A stretch of DNA of 64,000 bases. Origin: Uranotaenia lowii (taxonomy: Eukaryota > Arthropoda > Insecta > Diptera > Culicidae). The notes below the pieces were generated by a model. That model did not search any database and was not told the origin of the DNA. It saw only the letters and a program-made list of their open reading frames with translations. How positions within the stretch are numbered: position 1 is the first letter of the stretch; every line of letters begins with the position of its first letter. This document shows, one piece after another, positions 12,939-23,160 of this stretch. The stretch is taken from contig NC_073692.1 of the NCBI RefSeq assembly GCF_029784155.1, positions 419,880,940-419,944,939 on the forward strand, in the 5' to 3' direction. The translations under genes were made by a program, and so were the position numbers.

Positions 12939-13169
12939 AACTATTCTGTGACCCTCATCATTCATTTGAAAATCTCCATCACCTTGAAAATAAATTTAAA
13001 AAAAAAGTGCACCACAATGGTTTTTTTTGTTTGATTTAGTAAACAAGGTGACAAAATCTGGACAAAATCCGGGCTCTTTTCAATGAAATCTGGGCAACCG
13101 GGCTAAACTGGACTTTTTCCAAAATTTGTTTTAAATAAAACCAGGCAATCTGGCAATCTGATGAAAGCA

Positions 13170-13620
13170 TGATAGCTCATATTTGTATGAGATATGAAAA
13201 ATGAGAAATGCGACATAAGACATGAGATATCAGACTTGTGAGGCCTGGGAACTGACACATGAAACCCAAAGCATGAGGCCTTGAGATCTAGTTCTGAGGT
13301 AGGAGACATGAAAAATGGGATTGTAGATCTTACACAGAAAACCTGAGACTTGAGGCACACAATCTGAGACATGAAGCCTGAGACCTGAGAAATGAGAAAT
13401 GAGAAGTTAGACGCTTTAAGTAGGATGTGAGAAGTCTCATTTATTTACTTCACACATCTCACGTCTCACGTCTCATATCTCAAATCTAACATTTCACATA
13501 TTTTTTTTACGACTTATTCTGACTTCTCATTACTCCCTCTTATTTCGTCATGTTTCACATCTCACTTCTAGCGTCACGCCACCCAAGTTTTCACGTCTCA
13601 CCAAGCTATGTTAAGTTTTC
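13170..13620. repeat. Degenerate TGAGAC repeat with strand switch
   Basis: From about 13170 to 13435 the sequence is full of degenerate ATGAGAC/CTGAGAC units. From about 13435 to 13610 the reverse complement appears (GTCTCA, CACGTCTCA). The two halves form a loose inverted arrangement around 13435. Confidence 0.6.
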
Positions 13621-13728
13621 AAAAAATACTACGATGGACAAGGCGACAAACATTTTCCATTATGTGAGGCAGGTCGAAGATATGGCAGTATTTAAAAGAA
13701 TGGGTTTTATTTGCGCATTTACAAAATA

Positions 13729-14266
13729 CAGGCCCCGTTCGTTTTTGGCAACATTCGATTTTGGCACATGTGTCAAAATCGAACGGTTTTTAGAAATAAC
13801 ATTACGTTTTAGTTTTCGCTATATCAGGACCAATATAATTTAGACAAACACCATACATATGTACGTTTTTACGTTCTGAACGGGTGATGAAAAAAAAACT
13901 CATAAAGTACTCAAAAATGCCAAAAAGGTGAAAATATAAAAAATTTAAAAACAAATACAAACAAAAAACTTAAAAATAACAAAAAACAACTAAAAAATGA
14001 TAAAGAACGACAAAAACAGCAAATATGACAAAAAATAACAAGCATTATAAACATAACAAAAAAAAATGCAAAATGCATCAAAAACATGACAAAAAATAAG
14101 TCAAAAATGACTAAAATAGTCGGAAACTGACTAGAAATAACGTAAATGAAAAAAGGATAAAACCTATTTATTTTGTAAAAATAAGAGAAAAAAATTAAGA
14201 AAAAAAACCGTACGATTTTGGCAACACAAAATGTTCCGGCATGTTGCCAAAATTGAACGGGGTCTG
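13729..14266. mobile_element. Tc1/mariner-type MITE, 538 bp
   Basis: Terminal inverted repeats of about 25 bp start CAGGCCCCGTTC on the left and end GAACGGGGTCTG on the right; both continue inward with a TTTTGGCAACAT-like block. The element is flanked by TA on both sides, the target duplication used by Tc1/mariner elements. The interior is A-rich and non-coding, so it would depend on a transposase encoded elsewhere. It lies in the intron between exons 16408-16856 and 9572-9649. Confidence 0.75.
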
Positions 14267-15223
14267 TATACTTATTTATATATCTTCACATCTTAAATCA
14301 AATAAAAATTTACTTTTTTAAAGAATATATATGATGATTTTTACAATTTGGAACCTTAAATGTGAGTTCTCTCGAAATAAGCCATTTGGCTTTGGAGGAT
14401 CTTATGATCTTTTCATGATCAACCTTCCTTCTTCATAATCTCTTTCAGGAAAAAAAAGTTTTGAGTCACTAGCGCATATTTTAAGCCGAGCAAGAAGAAT
14501 TTAATCTTCGTTTTAAAGTCAACCATCAAGATAACACAAATCTCCTTTCAAGACCCTTATTTTTCCCACGATACTTTTTTTAAACGATTCGCATTACCAA
14601 TTCAGTTTATCGACTATTTGAGAGCGGGTAATCAAGGTTAAATAACAAACGGCACTTCAACAACGACATATCTACGTAGCGTAACGTTGAAATACTGTTG
14701 ATCAATGCAAACAGTTTTCTAATTCGAATGACGATTTTAAATTCTATAGGGAAGAATGGGCAAACTTGATACCATTTTCTTAAATTTATCATATCTTTTT
14801 GGAAAAATTTAGCAACTGGCACCCGTTTATATTTGTTGATAACGTGTAACTTCGAGTTTCTAAACTCCAAAAGTTCAAAATTTAGAACGATACTTGATCT
14901 CGTGAACTAGAAGTTTTTTGTGGAAGTAAAAATATTGCGATATTTTTGAAGATTAGGCGGTCTTGATCCTCCATTGAAGGAGACTCGATCCTTTACTCAG
15001 GAAGCCCTAATCCTTGGAAAAATATTAATACAAAAACACAAGATATAATGTCAAGTGACTATTCCAGTCAGATTTGTTCTCATTTCACAATTATGAGTGT
15101 CAGAAGAAGAAAATTTCATCACTTAGTCTAAACCTTTTTAACATTGCATACATAAAGGCGCTATTTATCTATAATTTAAAGTAAATCAATTTTTTAGACC
15201 TCTTTTCAGACAATTGGTTATTA
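14267..15223 (-). other. Intron, no recognised feature
   Basis: AT-rich intronic sequence with only short chance ORFs and no splice-site or domain signal that I could support. Confidence 0.5.
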
Positions 15224-15460
15224 GTAAATTATCTTAACAGCAGACTCGGTAACTCAAAAGAAACAAAAATGTTGTTGATTTGTCAGTACAAAATATTCAA
15301 TTTCTCCATACAAACTTAAAAGTTCAAATTTACTCATGTAAACCTTTCCTAAAACTTTTTCGAAAAATCATGGATAAGATTTGAACCAGAACGAAGCTGT
15401 TGAGACCCCAGCGTTTGAGAAATTCAAAAATGCCTCAAATCGACTCAGTCTATTGTTTAA
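15224..15460 (+). repeat. Diverged direct repeat, copy 1
   Basis: Matches 16124-16365 in the same orientation. Shared stretches include AAAAATGTTGTTGATTT, AAAAGTTCAAATTTACTCAT and GCGTTTGAGAAATTC. About 900 bp separates the copies. It is either a local segmental duplication or two copies of one dispersed repeat. Confidence 0.8.
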
Positions 15461-16123
15461 CTCCACTAAGAATGTATTCTAAAGAAATTTATGCTTAAAT
15501 CACACTGATTTGCACGTTTAAGTTAAAATAATGCAAATATATTGTTGATAACAAATTATCAATTAAGCAGATTTTCGATTTAATCACTGTTCAAATTTTC
15601 TTTGCTTGTTAAATTCACGCTCGTTTCTATCGCGTTTATAGTTTCGATTTTAACATGATTTATGAAAAACCAAGATCCAGTATTTTAAAGATTATTGAAA
15701 TAGTAAAGTGCCTTTGTTCATGGTATTTCCACGGTTAAGTGAATGTTAAATGAGCATTCAATAATGTCTTACAAAGATCAAATGTTCTACATGTTCCAAA
15801 TGGAGCAAAACAACAATGCTTGAAGCTTTAAAAATTTAACAAATTGATTTTTAGGTTATTCAACTTTGTTTTAAAAATTCGCAAAATGAGACTTGAAGAT
15901 CTTTTTTCATCACATTAAAATGTTGCTTACATGAAAAAATTATGACAAAAATATTTATTAGAAAATATCAATCATTAGAGTGCAGTATGAACTTCATAAT
16001 GCCATATTTTCAAAGCAATGGAAAACCTTCATCTTTTTCAGACTTTATTTTTCTAAAATGTTCATTATGGTTTCAATTAATTTCTAGAGTTCGAAAAGGT
16101 AGATAAATTCTAGTTGTTCAGCA

Positions 16124-16365
16124 GCAAATTATCTTTACAGCAAGCTCGGTTCCACATAAGAAATAAAAATGTTGTTGATTTTTCAGAACGACATATTCAA
16201 TTTTCCCATACAAATCTAAAAGTTCAAATTTACTCATGTAAACGTTACTTTTAAACACTGCAAAAAATCATGGATGAGTTTTGAGCTGTTTCAACCCAAG
16301 CGTTTGAGAAATTCTTAATTGACCCCAAATTCGGAAAATGACCCCAAATCGGCTCCGTCTACTAA
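16124..16365 (+). repeat. Diverged direct repeat, copy 2
   Basis: Second copy of the unit at 15224-15460. It ends about 40 bp from the donor splice site of exon 16408-16856, so one copy sits at the very start of that intron. Confidence 0.8.
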
Positions 16366-16407
16366 AACAAAAAGGAACAAAATTAAACTCAAGCAATATA
16401 AACTTAC

Positions 16408-16856
16408 CGTAGCTTGGCATCCGTGTACCGCAAGAACTTGTATATCAATCGAAACTCCATCCCACCGTTTCCGGCGGCCAATCCTGCTCCAGGAGCTCCG
16501 CTTCCGGCTCCAACTCCCGGAACCGCTCCAATCGTCGCCGCACCACTTCCCGTCATCGGTGGCAACCGGTCCAACCGGATCGTCACATTCACCGACTTGG
16601 TCTCACTGTAGTAGATCGTATAGCCCGATGCAGTGCCGCACCATTTCCCGTTCAAATCCGGCAAGCCGTGCTCCCGGATGGTCATGAATCCTTCCGGGCA
16701 GGAATCGTGATCCGAGTAGCCCGGATGCTGCTGACCCGCCGCTCCGTGACCCGAGCCCTGTTGGTCATGTCGGAACTGACCCATCATTCGGGCTCCACCT
16801 CCACCCCCGTTCAGATCCGGGACGAATTTTCCGATGCTGAAGCGGGCGAAATTGAG
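16408..16856 (-). CDS. CUB-domain protein, exon 2 of those seen (C-terminal two-thirds of CUB)
   Basis: A 449-bp internal exon. On the minus strand the acceptor is TTTTTGCCGCAG|CTC (phase 0) and the donor is CG|GTAAGT (phase 2). It follows the end of exon 52565-52743 without a break (…NIVQ|LNFARFSIGKF), a typical CUB beta-strand. Motifs: SCPEGF and GKWCGT form the second CUB cysteine pair, 20 residues apart, then YYSETKSVNVTIRL and FRLIYKFL, the usual closing strands. Two low-complexity insertions interrupt the fold: a Gly/His/Gln-rich stretch before SCPEGF and a Gly/Ala/Pro-rich stretch before MEFRLIYKF. CUB domains mediate extracellular protein-protein contacts. The specific gene name is not recognised. 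Confidence 0.85.
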
Positions 16857-18046
16857 CTGCGGCAAAAAGAAGACACACACAAAAAAATAATCCATTAATT
16901 CTACCGCATTCCTGATTGAGAGGCGGACGATGTGTATCATAATTATTATCGGCTGTATCATCGTTTATTGGATGACCACTTGATTAAGAAAGTATCGTCG
17001 GCGGCGGTGGCGCTCGAAGTATGACGAATGGACCTTCATTGATCAAAATATAATTTCGTGTACTAATTGAAAACAATAAACGAGGTTGGAAAAGCGATTT
17101 TTCATACAAGTAAATTTATTTTTTACTCATTACCTAGCGGTGTTCAATTTCACAATGCGAATGCTTTATTTCGTTTAACAAATTGGTTGAAGTCTGGAAA
17201 ACGAATGGATTCTTGCTCTTAAATATATCTTAAACTCAATTTAGCTATAACTTTTTTTAAAATGCGTTTAAAATCAATTTATTTACAGCATTGGGAAAAC
17301 AAAACAAATATTAAACCTTTGTACTTTTTTATGCAGAAGTCAAAATTTATTGCAGAAACTTTTATTTTTTGTGATATTTTAAAGTTATGTCAAAATTGTT
17401 CAGAATTATCTAAAATAATTTTTACCTATTTCATAAAGTTTGAGGGCACCAAAATTAATGAAAATAAGCTATTTTTTCTCACCTCAGTAAAATGTGTACT
17501 GTGGTCTTGTGTTATTCCTCAAAATCCTTTTCAATGTCGAATTGATCACTCAATCAAAAGATTAAGAAACACCAAATAAAATTAAGACAAGAACTGCTTT
17601 CTTGAAAAATATTTCATATCAACATAAAATTTGTAAAGATATAAGACGTTTTTATGCTGTCAAAGTTAAACTTGTTTATATACACTACTCTAAATAACAG
17701 GTTTACTAAAATGTAAATTGGAATTGACAATTAAAAAAAGTTTCAATTCATGAACGTTATATAGTGTAGTAGCAAGAAACGTCTTGGGCGAGTCATCTTT
17801 TTAACATATTTTTAAACTTTTTTCAAACACCTTTTGGGATGAAGTAATTTCACGTTTCTACGGTAAATTCATTTCTTGAACTGAAAATTTTATTTTGCTT
17901 CATGGGGAGGATTACACTCCTAAAACCCCCCAGTCGCACGACCTTGCGGTAAACAATAACTTTAAATTCAACGTCAAATACAAGTGAAACGATGAAATTA
18001 CTTGAATATGTTCTCATAAATTTCTCTAAGATCAACATGCGTCAAA
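16857..18046 (-). other. Intron (proximal to exon 16408-16856), no recognised feature
   Basis: Start of the roughly 35.7-kb intron, read from its 3' end. The first 45 bases hold a pyrimidine-rich tract before the acceptor. The rest is AT-rich with no supportable gene. A short inverted match (TACACTACT versus AGTGTAGT) lies around 17681-17772. Confidence 0.5.
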
Positions 18047-18456
18047 GTTTTGAGGTTCAAAAAAGGTTAGGTAAAGAAGATATAAATTAGTATATGGTAA
18101 TTTTATTTTAGCTTTTTCGGTCTTGAATGTAGATCAAACGACGGTGGTTTTTGAAATACAAGACGTTTCGACCAGTTTTGTTGGTCTTTTTCAAGGGAAT
18201 TTGCTGTCTGTTGTTATTTTCGATTTCGTTTTTCGACAAAAACAAAAGAAAGCAAATTCCCTTGAAAAAGACCAACAAAACTGGTCGAAACGCCGGGTAT
18301 TTCAAAAACCACCGTTGTTTGATCTACATTCAAGACCGAAAAAGCCAAACTAAAATTACCATAGATCTTTCCCGGTCGAAAACATAAACCTAACCCCAAT
18401 AAATTATTATTCGTGTTTTGCACTGGATTAAGATAACAAATTTGAAACCTCAACAA
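18047..18456. mobile_element. Foldback (long inverted repeat) element
   Basis: Arms of roughly 95-130 bp are near-perfect reverse complements: the left arm runs from about 18100 (ATGGTAATTTTA) to 18205, and the right arm from about 18255 to 18362. Their shared core reads GACCAGTTTTGTTGGTCTTT. Weaker pairing extends outward to GAGGTT/AACCTC near 18047 and 18450. The loop is about 50 bp. Small ORFs on both strands are mirror images of one another and not genes. I see no clear target duplication. Confidence 0.75.
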
Positions 18457-19650
18457 TTTTTAACTAAGAACATCAAACGATTATTATAAAAACAATTTTG
18501 GCAAAATATAATGTCACCAATTAAGAATGCCTCATTTCAAAATTTTCATTCAGATTTAAGAACTCTACGAGTACCTTTGTGCCGTCTGCGTGGCAGACAC
18601 TAAATAATTCTTTGGAAATGTTCTTTACATTTTACATTTTTAAATGACATTCAGCAAACAAAGATACGACATCGATGTCGTTGGTACATAGGCCTGTCAT
18701 TAGGTGGTTTGATTTATTTCATTGCTGCCTACATTGAATGAACACAAAATCATTTCCACATACAAATCCACACCTGATACTTCTGGAGCAGATACCCACC
18801 CATTATAACAAAACTGCTCCCAACCGGAAGCCTTCACAAAAACTCATTCATACGAACACAATCAACCGGCAACAATCACTAAATTCCATTCAATCGCATT
18901 AATTGTCGGTTTTCCGGCGTGAAATAATATGCGCTTTGATTTCTCGCATAATTATTTTCGATGTTATTAATTTTAATGAATTGAACATATTTTTCCGACC
19001 GATTCCGGGGGAATTAATACAGGTGGAGGTGGATGGAATTATCAGACCTTCATAAATACTGCGTGGACGCGAAAAACATTTGTGCAACTCTCGTTTGCCA
19101 GACTCTTTCGGTAGGAAATTGGCAAAATCGTTATAATGAAACCAATCGCCATGGCAGAAATTCCCCGGTGGCGATCCGATTTTCGGTGGCAAAATTCAAT
19201 TATCGCATTTCGGCATATCGGTATTGAAAATGCAAACTGGTACTTTTCAAGTGAAATGTGTATGAAAAACGATACCTACTCGGTAGATTACTGTTAGTTT
19301 TGTGCTTTTTAATGATGACCGTTTCCGGGAAGTTTGGTTGTTTTTTGGAGCAGAATCAGAGGTAATGATAGTCATCGATTGAATTCGTAGTTTCATATTT
19401 TTTGTTAAAACATCAATTATGAAAATGTTTCCTTTTCGTTTTATTTCATCATGGTTAGGATTTTTGTGAAGCAGGTCTTGCTGCATTTTCCAATGATTTT
19501 GAAAGCCTATATTCAGACATTTTTTTTTTCATTGAAGTTGAAAATACTTTGGAAAAATATGTAAAGCAGCTTGTTTCATAAATGATGTAATATTCAAAAT
19601 AACGGCAAAAATGTTTGAGCAATCAAAATTCTGACTTTCAATGAAAGTGT
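18457..19650 (-). other. Intron, no recognised feature
   Basis: Balanced-to-AT-rich intronic DNA. The ORFs here are short and lack domain character. Confidence 0.5.
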
Positions 19651-19716
19651 AACTGTTTCTGTTTAGTTGTTTTTAATCACTTTGATAGTGGTTAAAAATA
19701 ACTAAACAGAAACAGT
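19651..19716. repeat. Perfect-looking hairpin, ~29-bp stem
   Basis: ACTGTTTCTGTTTAGTT on the left pairs with AACTAAACAGAAACAGT on the right. The stem continues inward through TTTTTAATCACT/AGTGGTTAAAAA with few mismatches and a loop of about 6 bases. A single transcript of either strand would fold into a long stem. Confidence 0.8.
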
Positions 19717-19785
19717 GCTGAAGAAAGAATTTCATTAATATGTCTCTGATTTGAACAATAAATTGTGAATCCCAAGAAACCTTGA

Positions 19786-20345
19786 AGGGCAAAAGTACGA
19801 ACTGTGATTGGGGAAAAAATATGAATGATATACAGAATGACAGTTTTTTATTTTTTTCAAATGATCTGGAAACACCAACGCATATTTTTGTTTCTACAAA
19901 GACCTGCTAGCGCGAAAAAAAATGCTTAAATACGATGACGTAAACCTGTTGAATATGGACAATTAGTGAAGAACTCCGAATTCGCACAGGTTTTTCGCCC
20001 ATGTATAGAATTTCTATCAGAACCGTACATAGAAGCTGCTGCTGTAAGCAAAGATCAAAAAATTGTCCTCTCGATTTCAAGCTGAAATGTTGAAATTTGA
20101 ACGGTCGTACTTTTACCCCACATCATTTGAACTTTTGCCCCAGAGGTGGGGTAAGAGTACGTTTCGATAGTAGTTAAGCATTTTCACTATTGCTATCAAA
20201 TGCGTAGATGGATTATTTTCGTAATTTTTTAGAAGAGAGATTAAAGTCTAAGGAATCAAATAGGGTTTTTGGTTTTGTGGAAAAAAAACTGCAAAATATT
20301 CTAAAAATAGGATAGCACTAAGGTCGTTCTTTTACCCCACCATAC
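19786..20345. mobile_element. Two adjacent MITE-like inverted-repeat units
   Basis: Four copies of a GGGGTAAAAGTACG-like end occur in alternating orientation: about 19787 (forward), 20104-20120 (reverse), 20153 (forward) and 20323-20341 (reverse). They pair as two units, about 335 bp and 190 bp, only about 32 bp apart. The interiors are non-coding. This could be two insertions or one composite element. Confidence 0.55.
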
Positions 20346-20501
20346 TCTATTTTTTTCTTTCGGAACAAATACTATTCAATACAAAAATAACTCGGTTGCA
20401 CAAAAAGGCGCCTTTGGTAGAAGGTTTTAAGAGGCAGCTAAAGAAACCTTGGAAAAGTTTGCTTCTATTTTTTCTATTTACCAATTTAATTTTGTTTACC
20501 C

Positions 20502-20633
20502 ATTGTATCGCGGCGAAGTCTAGCCGCTGAAATCCGCACAGTTGACGAGAACCTTGGCTGGCAGCAAGTGAAGACGCTGGCTCCGGATCGCCAGCAGTGG
20601 AGATCTTTTATCTCAGCCCTATGCGCCGGTTAA
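20502..20633 (+). pseudogene. 3' tail of a non-LTR retrotransposon ORF2
   Basis: An open frame of 43 codons ends at TAA 20631-20633. It contains EIRTVDENLGW and DRQQWRSFISALCAG, which resembles the conserved C-terminus of insect LINE ORF2 proteins (Trp-Arg-Ser/Lys-Phe followed by LC near the end). Everything upstream is missing, so this is a 5'-truncated copy, as LINE insertions usually are. The clade cannot be fixed from so little sequence. Confidence 0.6.
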
Positions 20634-20799
20634 TCGGCGCTGGACCCTTAGGTATTGTATCGCTTTATTGCTAGGAGTTATGTCGCAACCAAACTTGATA
20701 CACGATTTTCTTGACATTCAATTAAAACATACTCAGAATTTTCAATTCTTCTGTCGTTCTTCTTCAATGATTCAGCAGACCTTCTGACGAAACGACGAG

Positions 20800-21830
20800 C
20801 GTGTGCTGAACGAGATGTGGTGGAGAAGTTCGTAGCGGATTTCATCTATGAACGAGATTGTTGCCAGGTTGCGGTAGGGTTTGGAGGCGCTCAACAAGTG
20901 CAACGAGCTGTTCCTGAACGTGCAGAATCGAACGAAATAGGCGATAGCGAAGAACGGTTTGAAACACACCTGGAATTTCAAGCTGATTTTGAGGATCGAT
21001 TCTGCAGAGCGAAGGGATTTTTGATGTCAAAACTGGAAAGTGGGGAGCATCTACTGAGTTCGACGATCATGCACGCATCGACTTCAGTTTTCATCATTGT
21101 CTGCCGAAATTTATCGGGGATGAATCACGATGGATATTGTTCCGCGATTATTTTATCTCGATGATCCACTGCAACGCGGACATACCGATCGTCAACAAGC
21201 TGCAGTACCTATTACAGTCACTGGAGGGAGATGCCAAGAAACCATTGGAGTCTGTGGACGTCCAATCCGATAATTATTCATCGACATACAACCTTCCACC
21301 TACACAGCATGAGTCCGCAAAAGACCACAACACACTGGTAGATGAATTCCAGCGACACTTAAGGCTCTGGAGAAGTTGGTTGAACCGATCGAGCATTGGG
21401 ACTCTCCGCTCATCTTCATCCTTACGTACAAGTTGGATTCGGCGACGATTCGTGCACGGGAGCAAGATACTCGACAGAAGGATGAGGTGAAATACGACGA
21501 GCTCATCGAGTTTCTTATTCAATAAGTCCGGATGTTGAATTCTGTGGACAGCGATCTCCAGCATTGATCCTCAGGCTCATCGTTTCCAAGGTGGCCGAAA
21601 AAATCTCAAAGAAACATGCTCCCACCAAATCTGTTGTGAACGCAGCTACGTCCGAAACTCAATCTAGCACTTCGCCTTGCCACTGTTGTTTGAGAACACA
21701 TCCGCTTCACCAATGTCCAGTATTTTCAAATCTGTCAAGCTCCCAACGGCGAGAGCTTTGTGACACAACACAGTCTTTGCTGGAATTTCTTCCACGCGAA
21801 CCACCAGGCAAGATTCTGTAAATCCATGTT
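20800..21830 (+). pseudogene. Decayed BEL/Pao gag
   Basis: Gag-like peptides are scattered over several frames: FEDRFCRAKGFL near 20978, FRDYFISMIHCNADIPIVNK near 21140, a LVEPIEHWDSPL-type segment near 21370 in another frame, and a CHCCLRTHPLHQC zinc-knuckle segment near 21680. These match the gag architecture (DUF1759 region, then Cys/His knuckles) of the intact BEL element at 28679 but are diverged and frameshifted, so this is a separate, older insertion. No LTR pair could be found around it. Confidence 0.75.
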
Positions 21831-21939
21831 CCTGGCAGGATTTTTCAAGCGAAGCTCTGTTTCACGACCAAGTAGCACCACCGGATGAGTTCTCACCCGA
21901 GAGATCACAAGCGACACAACGATTCCAGGCCCCAGTGGA

Positions 21940-22629
21940 TTGCTTAGTCCACCAACCGTTCTCTTGGAGACAGTCTCGCTTTTAGTAGTCGACCGATACG
22001 GCAGAAAGATCCAAGCTAGAGTTCTACTAGATTATGCAGCGATATCAAATTTTATAACCAGGAAGCTGGTGAATAAACTCGCCACCCGACAAAGCCCCGT
22101 TGACATCGCAGTTGCCTCAATAGAAGAGTCAGTCAAGTGTATCAAGCACAAGCTAGCTGCCAAGATCGTATCCAGTAATAGCGACATCATATCTCCCCAC
22201 ATCCCCGATCGATACAACTGCCTGGAAAAAGCCAAAGGTTCCTTTGCATTGGCGGATCCTCAGTTCAACGTTCCAGCAACAATCGACATGATCATCGGTG
22301 GAGAATGTTACCATGAATTCCACACAGGCGTACGCCACTCAGTTGGAAATGGTTCACCGTTTTTGGTGGACACCACCGCACCGCAAAAGAGCTTTCTCTC
22401 CACCGTTGATCAAACCCAAGAAACGATCCCTGAAGAGTTCCGGCCAAAGGAAATCACCGATGGCAGCCAGAGAATAGAAGTTGAACCCTCCACCACTCAA
22501 ATCTACGAACAAGGATATGTCGCCTACCATTCCCGGTCGAATGTTCCACAAACTATCCTTGGAGATCACAAAACGTATGCCACACATCGAAACTCCACCA
22601 GCGATGCACATCACAGCGATTCAGTTTAA
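21940..22629 (+). pseudogene. Decayed BEL/Pao retropepsin-like region
   Basis: Open frame of about 229 codons with ARVLLDYAAISNFITRKLVN, the equivalent of the LLDSGSQPSFIS protease site in the intact element at 28679. The catalytic Asp is kept, but the Ser-Gly that follows has become Tyr-Ala, so the protease would be inactive. Downstream LADPQFNVPATIDMIIGG also matches the intact element (LADPQFNISQGVDIIIG). The frame then loses similarity. An unassigned open stretch continues from about 22730 to 23160. No RT or integrase region is recognisable. Confidence 0.75.
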
Positions 22630-23160
22630 CACCACAAACCACACTGCTATCTGCCACATCACCCGGTGCTCAAGGATGCCTAAAAAAAAACACCGTGGTA
22701 TTCAACGTATCCTGTTAGCCCAACTCAGGGTACGCTGCTCGTCGGTTCCGTCGTTCAACACAATCAGCTGTTCGCCACTCTTCTAAGCGCCGACAAAAGC
22801 AACTACGAAGAAGAATACGCTGCCGATGGATCCCGCTACTACATTGTTCCTTTGGCCAAGCAGCCCTCCGTTACCTGTCTGGAGTTAGGTGCACCTCTTC
22901 TACCAACGGAATCGTTCGAGATACCCCAACGGTCAAAGCCGCCACTGCATCGTTGGAGAACTGTCGCTGCTAAACGTGCAACTACTTTCCAGATTGGTAC
23001 AGACGGGCGCAGTTGGAGACGCGTCCCGGATGGGTACATCGCAGCCCGGAGGCATCAAAAGTTAGCACTTTTAGTTAGAAGAAGTTACCAGAAAGCAACA
23101 TGCAAGAAACCTTGTTTGTTTGCATGCTGTTATCAGTCACTGGAGTCAACGAATCGTTGA

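Noticed and set aside
22730..23160. Open stretch downstream of the decayed BEL protease
   Set aside because: Not called separately: no RT, integrase or other domain seen; probably part of the same fossil or chance.
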